A stretch of DNA of 64,000 bases from UBA1924 sp963976625 (GTDB taxonomy: Bacteria > Planctomycetota > Phycisphaerae > Phycisphaerales > UBA1924), in assembly GCA_963976625.1 (NCBI GenBank), contig CAXBLA010000010.1, forward strand, positions 40,565-104,564. Reading direction: 5' to 3'. The translations under genes and the position numbers were made by a program. The notes under the pieces are model-generated. The model did not search any database, was not told where the DNA came from, and saw only the letters and a program-made list of their open reading frames with translations. Below are positions 33,894 through 41,778 of the stretch, one piece after another. Each line of letters opens with the position of its first letter. The first letter of the stretch is position 1.

Positions 33894-35321
33894 TCAGCCT
33901 TCGTCGTCGACGGGCTCGGCCTCTGTATCGTTGGCTTCATCATCGTTTTCTTCGTCGTCGTAGGTATCGGGCTCATCTTCGTAGGTGTCTTCGTACTCGG
34001 GCTCAGGCGTGATGCCGGCGAGGAGTTCGAGACGAACGGCGGTGGCTTCGGCCTTGTCGCCCTCATCGCCGCCGATGCGTGCCCTGCGGAGGGTCGAAGC
34101 GGCTTTTTCGAAGGCGGTGTTGGCTTCGCTGGTGGATTCGCTCTGGCTGTCGCTGGCTTGCTGGGCCAATGCGGACCAGTCGCCGGGGACATTGGATTCG
34201 ATCAGGGCGTTGTAGAGGATCGCGGCTTCACCAAAGCCCGCGGCTTGCCTGGCGTGGCTCTCGGCCAATGTCTGCTGAGCGGAGGACTCGGTCAGCGCTG
34301 AGACCTGCTTGGTGGGGCCCTTGGCGTCACGCAGGGCGCTGATGGCGCCGCGGGCCAGCGAGATCGCCTTGGCGTTGGCGCTGCTGACTTCGTCCTCGCG
34401 GAACTGGGCGTAGTCCGCGACGGCGTCGGCGATCCGGTCCACCGCGGCGCTGGCGGCTTGCTGGGCTTCGCGGGCATCGTTGCGGCTGGCTGTTTCACGA
34501 TCGGCCAGCTCGGCGCGGGCGGATTCGAGCAGCACGATCTGCGACTTGGCTTTGTCCACATTGAGCCCGATCTCGCGGGCACCCGGACGCAGCTGTCCGA
34601 CCACGCCCTGGATACGCACAGCTTCAAGCTCGTAGCCATCGGCACGCAGCGAGTGCTCACGCACACGCACGACGAGCTCGGCGGCCTTGGTCGCGCTCAC
34701 GCGGGGCATCTGGAGTTCGAGCCCGCCCGCTTCGTTGCGTTCGACTTCCGCCTTTGCCTGCAGGTCCGCGATCTGTGCATCAAGCTCATCGATCTGGGCG
34801 TTCATGGCTTCGCGTTGGGCGGTGTACTTGGTGACATCTTCCTTGCGGAGCTCGATGAGCTGCTCGATATCTCGTCGCTCGTCGGCGGCATCAAACTGAC
34901 CGGCCGCTTGGGCGATCGCGTTCATGGTGAGCCATTCGTTGAGCATCCCGCGGACGATGCGTCCCTTGTGCAGGGCCTTGGTCTCGGTCTTGGAGGCATC
35001 GATCGAAGCCAGCGAGGCCTGACCGAGCTTCGAGAGCGAGAGTGTGATGGCCGCGGCTTCGCTGTACCCGTTCTCGGAGCCGGCGTGATCGGCGACCGAG
35101 CTTTCGATCTCGTTGTAGACCTTCTTGGTGTTGGTCGGGGTCGCGGTCGGATCGCCCGCGGCGATGGTGCCCAACGAGCGGGCCGCGGTATCGACGGCGG
35201 TCTTGGCTTCGTTGGATTTCGAGCACCCGGCGATCCCGGCAAGGGCGATCAACGCGGACGCGGAGATCAATGCGAGTGGTCGGCGGGCAGCTGTGGTGCG
35301 GGGCGTGCGTGCTTTGGGCAT
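33894..35321 (-). CDS. Lipoprotein with coiled coil and acidic C-terminal tail
   Basis: With the ATG at 35321 (AGGAT upstream) the product has 475 residues: a lipobox AGIAGC (Cys33), a long helical body with a clear coiled coil near residues 155-190 (AMNAQIDELDAQIADLQA), and a strongly acidic tail from about residue 440 (rich in Asp, Glu and Tyr). It is probably membrane-anchored and may bridge to another envelope layer, as coiled-coil lipoproteins often do. No family is recognised. Confidence 0.78.
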   Translation of the reverse strand: MPKARTPRTTAARRPLALISASALIALAGIAGCSKSNEAKTAVDTAARSLGTIAAGDPTATPTNTKKVYNEIESSVADHAGSENGYSEAAAITLSLSKLGQASLASIDASKTETKALHKGRIVRGMLNEWLTMNAIAQAAGQFDAADERRDIEQLIELRKEDVTKYTAQREAMNAQIDELDAQIADLQAKAEVERNEAGGLELQMPRVSATKAAELVVRVREHSLRADGYELEAVRIQGVVGQLRPGAREIGLNVDKAKSQIVLLESARAELADRETASRNDAREAQQAASAAVDRIADAVADYAQFREDEVSSANAKAISLARGAISALRDAKGPTKQVSALTESSAQQTLAESHARQAAGFGEAAILYNALIESNVPGDWSALAQQASDSQSESTSEANTAFEKAASTLRRARIGGDEGDKAEATAVRLELLAGITPEPEYEDTYEDEPDTYDDEENDDEANDTEAEPVDDEG

Positions 35322-35477
35322 TGCGGATCCTACAAATATTGATTTCAAACTCGATCTCGAACGCTGGGGCACCACGCAAGAACAGGTGGCGGTTCGATGA
35401 GTGTCAGAAAGCGGGTACGGAACTGTGCGAGCGAACAAACGGGAAAACCATCTTAGCACACCCGATGGACGGATGTA

Positions 35478-36893
35478 TCAGGGAGCCGGGCTCGGCTCGG
35501 TCTTTGGGTTGGACTTTGGTTTGGCCTCTGGGCTGATCTTGGGCTTGGTGCTTGGATTTTGCTCGGGGGCGGGTGGATACTGGAAATCGTACACCGGGCG
35601 TGGCTGGTAGAGCGATCGGATCCATTCGAGGGCGGTGCGGTACTTGCGATCGCGGGTCGAGCGGAAGATCGGTTTCCAGCCCCTGCCGGGGTATCCCTGC
35701 GGGATCTCGGGGTGCGGGGGCAGGGCGTTGTGGGCGACCATGCCCAGCTGGAGCAGCGGGGAGCGTTCCGGTGCTTCGAAATCGAGCAGCGGCGACCCGT
35801 CCTTGAGCCGATAGTTTTCGATGATATAGAAGTTGGTGTAGGCCGAGGCGTCCGAGCTTGTTCGGGTATTGATGAGCTGGAAGGTGCCCGCGTCGGCGCC
35901 GCCATGGCAGCGTGCGGTGGCGCACGAGTTCATGATCCAGCCGTGCTGGTCGTGGATGTCCTGCTTGAAGACCTTGATCGATTCGGGGTCCTCGTGGACG
36001 ATGACCTGGCCGTAGAGATCACGGGCCTTGTGGGTAAAGAGGATCTTGAGTTTTTCGACCTCTGGGAGCCTGTAGAGGGCCTGGCGTTCGTCGTCGTTGG
36101 GCGAGAAAGCTTTGGGTTTGCGGAGGATCAGGGCGCGGAGTGTCTCATCGGGCACGGTCAGACGCGGCGGGTTGCGCAGGTCGATCTCGTAGACGCGCAT
36201 CAGGTTGATCTGCTCGGGGGTGAGGCGTGGGATCGAGCTGGGGGTGGGGGGGCGTCCGTCCCTGTTGTTTGTGCTCGGCGCGGTCTTGATCTTGTCTTTG
36301 GGATCCTCGCCGGGCTCAGCGGGTGTGTCGGTCGGATCGCTTTGAGGTGTGGTTGGTTTGAGTTTGTTGTACTCATCGAGCCAGTTAAAGAGCAGTTTGG
36401 CGCGGGCGTTGGTGGGGGCATCGACGAGGATGGCCCTGAGCTCGTGCTGGGCGAGCTTGTACGCCCGGCGGGTGCGGAGCCACTCGGCCAGCGAGATCCG
36501 GGCTTCGATATCGTCGTCATTGATCGCGGCCCGCAGCTCGCGGTAGCGCTGGGGGATCGGGGGCAGGAGCTTGACCTCGGCAACCCGCCCGCGTTGGAAG
36601 GTGGTCTCGATGTCGTTGATCGCGACGACCACGATGAGCGAATCCTGGCGGACGAGCTCGCCGGTGATTTTTCGGCCCGAGAGCAGGGTGACGATGCACT
36701 CGCGGATGCCTTCGTTGGCGAACTCCTCGTCGGAGAGCTCGTCGGCGATCCGTTCGTGCTCTGTCTCATCGGGTTCGATACGCAAGATCGGACGGGCCGA
36801 GCTGGTCGCGCAGCATCCAGCGATGACCAGCAGCGCTATCGGGGTGCGGGCGGCGGTCATGCGGAACTGGGTGGCGAGGGTGCGGGGATTCAT
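35478..36893 (-). CDS. Exported protein with CX4CH motif, possible cytochrome-like
   Basis: The 471-residue product starts with a signal or lipobox (LLVIAGC, Cys27) and has a proline-rich linker near residues 180-225 and a second at the C-terminus (PKISPEAKPKSNPKTEPSP). Residues 324-330 read CATARCH, a CX4CH motif, in a WIMNSCATARCHGGADAG context like the planctomycete c-type cytochrome domains that use CXXCH. The wider spacing is unusual. The N-terminal half (FANEGIRECIVTLLSGRKI) is unrecognised. Covalent heme binding is inference. The true start is the ATG at 36893. Confidence 0.72.
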   Translation of the reverse strand: MNPRTLATQFRMTAARTPIALLVIAGCCATSSARPILRIEPDETEHERIADELSDEEFANEGIRECIVTLLSGRKITGELVRQDSLIVVVAINDIETTFQRGRVAEVKLLPPIPQRYRELRAAINDDDIEARISLAEWLRTRRAYKLAQHELRAILVDAPTNARAKLLFNWLDEYNKLKPTTPQSDPTDTPAEPGEDPKDKIKTAPSTNNRDGRPPTPSSIPRLTPEQINLMRVYEIDLRNPPRLTVPDETLRALILRKPKAFSPNDDERQALYRLPEVEKLKILFTHKARDLYGQVIVHEDPESIKVFKQDIHDQHGWIMNSCATARCHGGADAGTFQLINTRTSSDASAYTNFYIIENYRLKDGSPLLDFEAPERSPLLQLGMVAHNALPPHPEIPQGYPGRGWKPIFRSTRDRKYRTALEWIRSLYQPRPVYDFQYPPAPEQNPSTKPKISPEAKPKSNPKTEPSPAP

Positions 36894-36918
36894 GCGGTTG
36901 AGGGTATCAGGGGTATGT

Positions 36919-36963
36919 GGGGTTGCTGGGTAGCTGGGGTTGCTGGGTAGCTGGGGTTGCTGG
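36919..36963 (+). repeat. 17-bp tandem repeat, about 2.6 copies
   Basis: The unit GGGGTTGCTGGGTAGCT occurs at 36919-36935 and 36936-36952, with a partial third copy to 36963. It lies just upstream of the cytochrome-like gene. There is no coding potential. Confidence 0.85.
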
Positions 36964-37176
36964 AAACGGGCGGGGCTGTGTGGGGTGCTGCTTATGTATG
37001 GCCAGCGGGTCGGGATTTGGCGTGTGCTCGCCCACGGACCGCGCACTGGTTTGCTTGATCCTATACCACGCGGAGGGGCGATCGGTTCCAGAATCGACCT
37101 TTATCGAGCTTGTAATGCGGAGGACTGCGGCGGGGGGGAGTTGGAAAGTTGGCGATGCGCCTGTTAATTCGCCCGT

Positions 37177-37746
37177 CTACGCCGCTGCCGGAATCGATCC
37201 GGTGCTTGCGCGGACCGACACATCGAGGAGCAGCTCGCCAAGCTCGGTGACGCACCTGATCTGGACCGTCGGGGTATCTGGAGAAGAAGCGACCCGGTGC
37301 CCGGGCCCGATGATGACCGTCGGGCACGACGCCATCGCGGTATCGTGGGCGGTGCTGGAGAATAATGCGGTCATCGCGACCATAGCGAGGAGTTCGCCGA
37401 CGGCTTCAGCGATGGAGTCTACAGCTGCATCATCAAGGGCATCTATGCGGGCTTGTGCTTGGTCGGGCATGGGCAATCCAGCCATCCGATGGGCGAGCCC
37501 AAGGGCCGTGTCGAGGGCCATCGAGAGGGTGATGGTGCCGACGAGTGAGCCGGTGTAGGAAACGATGCCTGTCACATCGCCTGTCACATCGCCTGTGACA
37601 TCGCCATTGACAGTATGCCCCGCAGCTGGAGCCGAAGCCGATGAGTCCAACGCGCGCGGGGTATCGATCTGCGTTGGGCCCTGGAGTTCGCCGGCCAGGG
37701 TGTTCTTGAGTGCGACGCGGAGTGATGAGATGAGCGATGCGTCCAT
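37177..37746 (-). CDS. CheX-like chemotaxis phosphatase homologue, catalytic Asn replaced
   Basis: The 189-residue product resembles the CheC/CheX/FliY fold: SLVGTITLSMALDTALGLAH is the central sheet, and the helix SIAEAVGELLAMVAMTALF matches the region where active CheX has an ExxN motif. Here it reads Glu118-Leu-Leu-Ala121, so the catalytic Asn is missing. A threefold repeat, GDVTGDVTGDVTG, sits at residues 48-60. It follows the CheA-like gene by 56 bases on the same strand. It may be a non-catalytic adaptor rather than a CheY-phosphate phosphatase. Confidence 0.68.
   Translation of the reverse strand: MDASLISSLRVALKNTLAGELQGPTQIDTPRALDSSASAPAAGHTVNGDVTGDVTGDVTGIVSYTGSLVGTITLSMALDTALGLAHRMAGLPMPDQAQARIDALDDAAVDSIAEAVGELLAMVAMTALFSSTAHDTAMASCPTVIIGPGHRVASSPDTPTVQIRCVTELGELLLDVSVRASTGSIPAAA
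37568..37603 (-). repeat. 12-bp tandem repeat within the CheX-like gene
   Basis: CCTGTCACATCG occurs twice and CCTGTGACATCG once in direct succession. In frame it codes for a repeated GDVT and could change copy number by slippage. Confidence 0.9.
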
Positions 37747-37802
37747 AAGGTGCTCCAGAGCAGGTGCTTGGGTGAGGTCGCGATCAGAAGAGCGTGCGCG
37801 AG

Positions 37803-39083
37803 TTAGGCGGCTTTCGGCGTGGCTCGTTCGATGGGGATGGTGATGCTCACCGTGGTGCCCTGTCCTTGGATCGATTCGATCTCGATGCGGCCGTGGAGCT
37901 GGTGCTCGATCTGTTCGCGGACGACATCCAGGCCCACGCCCCGCCCGGAGCCCTCGGAGATCCGCTCGGCGGTCGAGAATCCGGGCTTAAAGATAGAGCG
38001 GAAGATTTCTTTGTTGCTGAGTGTGGCGAGTTGCCCAGGGCTCAGGAGCCCGAGTTCGACGGCTTTCTGGCCGATGGCGTCTTTGGAGAGACCCCGTCCA
38101 TCATCGATCACCCGGATGGACAGGCACCGATGATCGCGTTGGGCTTGGATTTTGATCGAGCCGGTCTGGGCTTTGCCTTTGTTGTGCCGATCGTTTGTTG
38201 TTTCGATCCCGTGATCCACACAGTTTCGCAGCAGGTGCATCAGCGGATCGCTCAGGGCATTGAGGATGGGCTTTTCGATCTCGGTCTCGCCGCCGATGAT
38301 TTCGAGGTGGATCAGTTTGCCGCTCTTTGTTCCCAGATCGCGGATCAATCGCGGGTAGCGGGCGCAGATTCGGTTGAGGGGCTGCATGCGTGTGCGCATC
38401 AGCGTGTGGTGCAGATCAGCGGTCACCCGATCGAGCGAGCCCGTAGCGCGTTCGATCCGCTGGCGGATCTCGTCGTCGGGGAGCGCTTTGGCGATGTCTT
38501 CGGAGATCGCGCCGATGCGTGAGTTCTCGAGCGTGAGCTCGTTGACCAGATCCATCAGCGATTCGAGCCGAGCGATATCCACGCGGATGGTTTGGGGGTG
38601 GAGATCGTGGGGCGACGGCGTTGTTCCTGAATACAGCGATGCCTCTGAAGTTTGGAGGTTGAGGTTGTCAGATTCGCGGTGCTGTTCCGAGCCTCTGCTG
38701 AGATTGCCGAGCTTGATCATCAGGTCTGGGTTCGCGGGGGTGATGCTGGTGAGCCCGGATGCGAGCTCGCGGTACTGGGCCTTGATCGTGTCGACGGCCG
38801 CGAGCATGAGATCGATCTCGGGCTTGGCGAGCTTGATCTGCCCGGTGCGTGCGGCGTTGAGCACGCCTTCGGTGCTGTGGGCGATGACGACCAGGTTGGT
38901 CAATGCCATGAACGAGGCGCTGCCCTTGATCGTGTGCAGGGTGCGGAAGATTCGGTTGATCAGGGAGAGGTCTTGAGGCGATGATTCGAGCAGAATCAGC
39001 TCGCCTTCGAGCTGTTCGAGCAGATCGACAGTCTCGCTGAGGAAATTGTGCAGGGTCTCGGGTTCGATATTGCTGTTGCTCAA
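37803..39083 (-). CDS. CheA-like chemotaxis histidine kinase lacking the CheW-binding domain
   Basis: The 426-residue product has an HPt domain with phospho-acceptor His50 (RTLHTIKGSASF), a dimerisation helix pair, and an ATPase domain with N-box Asn287 (LLRNCVDHG), DDGRG (327-331) and GSGRGVGLDVV (378-388). The P2 response-regulator docking domain and the C-terminal CheW-like P5 domain of normal CheA are both missing. The start seems to be TTG at 39083, as no ATG occurs before the HPt domain. It precedes the CheX-like gene and may form a separate, receptor-independent module. Confidence 0.85.
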   Translation of the reverse strand: MSNSNIEPETLHNFLSETVDLLEQLEGELILLESSPQDLSLINRIFRTLHTIKGSASFMALTNLVVIAHSTEGVLNAARTGQIKLAKPEIDLMLAAVDTIKAQYRELASGLTSITPANPDLMIKLGNLSRGSEQHRESDNLNLQTSEASLYSGTTPSPHDLHPQTIRVDIARLESLMDLVNELTLENSRIGAISEDIAKALPDDEIRQRIERATGSLDRVTADLHHTLMRTRMQPLNRICARYPRLIRDLGTKSGKLIHLEIIGGETEIEKPILNALSDPLMHLLRNCVDHGIETTNDRHNKGKAQTGSIKIQAQRDHRCLSIRVIDDGRGLSKDAIGQKAVELGLLSPGQLATLSNKEIFRSIFKPGFSTAERISEGSGRGVGLDVVREQIEHQLHGRIEIESIQGQGTTVSITIPIERATPKAA

Positions 39084-39319
39084 AGAGTGCCCACTTTCAG
39101 TCAGCCGTGCCCTGTAGGTGTATGCATCGGAGTGCGCAGGTCACGATCTGGGTGGAAATCGACCAGTTCCGGGTGTCGATCGAGCGCGTTTCTCGGACTC
39201 GGACGAAATGTGGTACTTGATGATGGCGAATAACTTGCGCCTCTTACTTGAGGCTCGCTATGGGGCATCGACCACACAAGAGGGCTCTGAGCGCACTATC
39301 TATGTGCAAAGATAAGTGC

Positions 39320-39354
39320 AAAAAAAGAAGCAGCACTGGCCAAACCAGTGCTGC
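39320..39354 (-). terminator. Intrinsic terminator after tRNA-Leu
   Basis: GCAGCACTGG (39330-39339) and CCAGTGCTGC (39345-39354) form a ten-pair stem; on the minus strand it is followed by a T-rich tail. It lies ten bases beyond the tRNA 3' end. Confidence 0.9.
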
Positions 39355-39364
39355 GAGCTTTCAA

Positions 39365-39448
39365 TGCCCAAGAGAGGACTCGAACCTCCACTCCCTTGCG
39401 AGAACCACCACCTCAAGGTGGCGCGTCTACCAATTCCGCCACCTGGGC
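39365..39448 (-). tRNA. tRNA-Leu (anticodon GAG)
   Basis: The 84-base minus-strand sequence folds with acceptor GCCCAGG against CTTGGGC, an anticodon arm CCACC-TTGAGGT-GGTGG (anticodon GAG), a long variable arm typical of leucine tRNAs (TTCTCGCAAGGGAG region), and T arm with GGTTCGAGTCC. The discriminator is A; CCA is not encoded. Confidence 0.96.
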
Positions 39449-39464
39449 AAGTAGTGCGAGGGGA

Positions 39465-39492
39465 AGTATATGCCTATTTGTGCCCGTGTCGA
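39465..39492 (-). promoter_or_regulatory. Sigma70-type promoter for tRNA-Leu
   Basis: On the minus strand TCGACA (39487-39492) and TATACT (39465-39470) are 16 bases apart, ending 16 bases before the tRNA. Confidence 0.6.
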
Positions 39493-39672
39493 GCCAATCC
39501 ATAGATTGAAACTCAATTCTCGATGTTGATTCTTTTTCTACGCACGGATCGCGCACCACACACACCCTAGGATTGGGCACAAACCAAACACTTATAGGGC
39601 GAAGGGCGGGGCAGAGCCCGCGTTTGCTCTTGAGCCGACGAAGACACCCCGATACAGATCCAAGGATTCCCC

Positions 39673-40143
39673 ATGGCCGCAACCACCGAAGATACCAAAC
39701 AAGCACTCTACAAGCTCGTCGAAGCCGGCGCGATCAAGGCTGGCGTGTTCGGGCCCGTCAAGATCGACGATCGCGGGGTGTCGTGCCAGGCGAAAAACTC
39801 GGCCGAAGAGGCCTTTTATCGCGTGAGCGTCACCGACGACGGCGTCTGGATCGGCATGGAGACTGAGGACCGCTGGCTCTCGGGCTCGATCGAGGGCGAT
39901 CTTGTCAATACGGGCGACAAGCTCAATGACCTGATCGAAGAAGAGGTCGTCGATCTGGGGCATGTAGATGCGAAGGTGAACTTTGAGCACTTCCGCTCGC
40001 CAGAAATGCTCTATGTGTTCCGCTCGAAGCTCTCGACCCCGATGGATGATCCCAAGGCCGGCGAGCACGCGTTGATCTGGCTTTTGGGCTACGAGATCGT
40101 GCTGCGAGAGCTGGGCGATATGGACGAGTCTGAGGAAGATTGA
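39673..40143 (+). CDS. Hypothetical cytoplasmic protein
   Basis: The product has 156 residues with no signal or membrane segment; it is acidic and ends with LGDMDESEED. Segments AEEAFYRVSVTDDGVWIGME and HALIWLLGYEIVLRELGDMD suggest a mixed alpha/beta fold. I do not recognise a family. It lies 50 bases before the glycosyltransferase gene on the same strand and may be co-transcribed with it. Confidence 0.75.
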   Translation: MAATTEDTKQALYKLVEAGAIKAGVFGPVKIDDRGVSCQAKNSAEEAFYRVSVTDDGVWIGMETEDRWLSGSIEGDLVNTGDKLNDLIEEEVVDLGHVDAKVNFEHFRSPEMLYVFRSKLSTPMDDPKAGEHALIWLLGYEIVLRELGDMDESEED

Positions 40144-40193
40144 TTTGATAGAGAATTCGCGACAGCGAACACAGAAAAGCGAGCGTTGAAGCA

Positions 40194-41732
40194 ATGCGGA
40201 TTTTGATGCTGGGGTGGGAGTTCCCCCCATTCATGTCGGGCGGTTTGGGCACAGCCGTCGAGGGGCTGACCCGTTCGCTGGTGGCTCAAGGGCACGAGGT
40301 GGTCTTTGTGCTGCCCCACCCGATCCCCGAGAATCATGTCTCGCATGTCGAGCTGATCGGACCGCGGATCTTGGCCGAGCGCAGCGCGGCTCTTCGCGCC
40401 GGGCAGCACGAGCTCAACCAGACGCCGCAGATGGTGGGGCGGGTCTCACAGATCGGTGACGATAGCCGATCGCGTGATCAGCATGAGTCGGCCCATGATT
40501 CAGCCCGAGATCCAGTTCAGTATTCCGTCGTCTACCAGCGCATCATGCGCCAGCTCGAAACCTTTAGCGCCTCTGCTCCGAGTTCCTACCCCGGCGTGGA
40601 TGGGGCGGATGTGCTGCGTCGGGTCGTGGAGACGGTCCAAGAGGAACGCGCCCAGAAATCAACTCAGATGTTCGCCTCTGCTCCGATTGATATCAGCTCG
40701 GGCGTCGAAGAGTTTGCTTCGCTCTCAAGTTCGTCGGCCGACGAACTCGCCCAGGTCATCGACGGCGTGCTCGAATCGCTCGGCGAGATGGGCACGGGCT
40801 CGGGCGGGTACGGCTCGGATCTCTTCGGCGATGCGCAGCGCTACGCCCGCTTGGTCGCGGCGCTGGGCATGACCGAACGCTTCGATGTGATCCACGCACA
40901 CGACTGGCTGACTTATCCCGCGGGGATGATGCTCAAGGCGATTACGGGCAAGCCGCTGGTGTGTCATATCCACGCGACGGAGTTCGATCGCTCGGGCGAG
41001 CACATCAATCAGGGCGTGTACGACATCGAACGCGCCGGCATGCACGGCGCGGACCGCGTGATCGCGGTCTCGCGGCTGACCAAGGCCATCGTCCACTCCA
41101 AGTACGGGGTGGACGATTCCAAGATCGATGTGGTCTACAACGGCGTCGCCCAAGACGGCATCCAACCCCAACGCGGGGCAGCGATCGAGCAGGGCGATCG
41201 GATCGTGCTGTTCTTGGGGCGCATCACGATGCAGAAGGGCCCCGAATACTTTATTGAGGCAGCCAAGCGCGTGCTCGAGCAAGAGGATCGCGTCAAGTTC
41301 GTGGTCGCGGGCTCGGGCGATATGGCCGTGCGGATGATCGAGCACGCCGCGGCCATCGGCATCGGGCACAAGGTGCTCTTTACCGGGTTCCTGCGTGGGC
41401 GCGATGTGGACCGGGTCTACCAGATGGCGGATTGCTATGTGATGCCCTCGGTCTCCGAGCCCTTCGGGATCGCACCACTTGAGGCGATGCGCAACGATGT
41501 CCCGGTGATCGTGTCCAAGCAATCGGGCGTGGCCGAGGTGCTCACGCATGCGCTCAAGGTCGATTTCTGGGACACCGACGAGATGGCCAACAAGATCGTG
41601 GCGGTGCTGCGGTACCCGCCGCTGAGCCAGACGCTGCGTGAGCACGGGCGGTTCGAGCTCCGGAGCCTGAACTGGGACGGGGCGGCCGAGAAATGCGTCA
41701 AGGTGTACGCGCGGTCGATGGCGCAGGCGTAG
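40194..41732 (+). CDS. Glycosyltransferase of GT4/GT5 type (glycogen-synthase-like)
   Basis: The 512-residue product opens ILMLGWEFPPFMSGGLGTAV, the starch/glycogen-synthase-type N-terminus, and has a C-terminal Rossmann lobe with LFLGRITMQKGPEYFIEAA and the EPFGIAPLE motif for the nucleotide-sugar pyrophosphate. A less conserved insert spans about residues 75-205. It may build glycogen or another alpha-glucan. The GH15 enzyme at 20338-22359 would be the reverse activity, though the two genes are not linked. The sugar donor is not determined. Confidence 0.87.
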   Translation: MRILMLGWEFPPFMSGGLGTAVEGLTRSLVAQGHEVVFVLPHPIPENHVSHVELIGPRILAERSAALRAGQHELNQTPQMVGRVSQIGDDSRSRDQHESAHDSARDPVQYSVVYQRIMRQLETFSASAPSSYPGVDGADVLRRVVETVQEERAQKSTQMFASAPIDISSGVEEFASLSSSSADELAQVIDGVLESLGEMGTGSGGYGSDLFGDAQRYARLVAALGMTERFDVIHAHDWLTYPAGMMLKAITGKPLVCHIHATEFDRSGEHINQGVYDIERAGMHGADRVIAVSRLTKAIVHSKYGVDDSKIDVVYNGVAQDGIQPQRGAAIEQGDRIVLFLGRITMQKGPEYFIEAAKRVLEQEDRVKFVVAGSGDMAVRMIEHAAAIGIGHKVLFTGFLRGRDVDRVYQMADCYVMPSVSEPFGIAPLEAMRNDVPVIVSKQSGVAEVLTHALKVDFWDTDEMANKIVAVLRYPPLSQTLREHGRFELRSLNWDGAAEKCVKVYARSMAQA

Positions 41733-41778
41733 TTGCTGTGTATGCTGAGTTTGGTTGATTTACTCGGCCGTTGGCGGC

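Noticed and set aside
36919..36963. Tandem repeat as a possible CRISPR
   Set aside because: The 17-bp units are directly adjacent without spacers and no cas gene is in the window.
39048..39315. Short plus-strand frames between the CheA-like gene and tRNA-Leu
   Set aside because: Under 70 codons, no ribosome-binding site, and partly over the start of the CheA-like gene.
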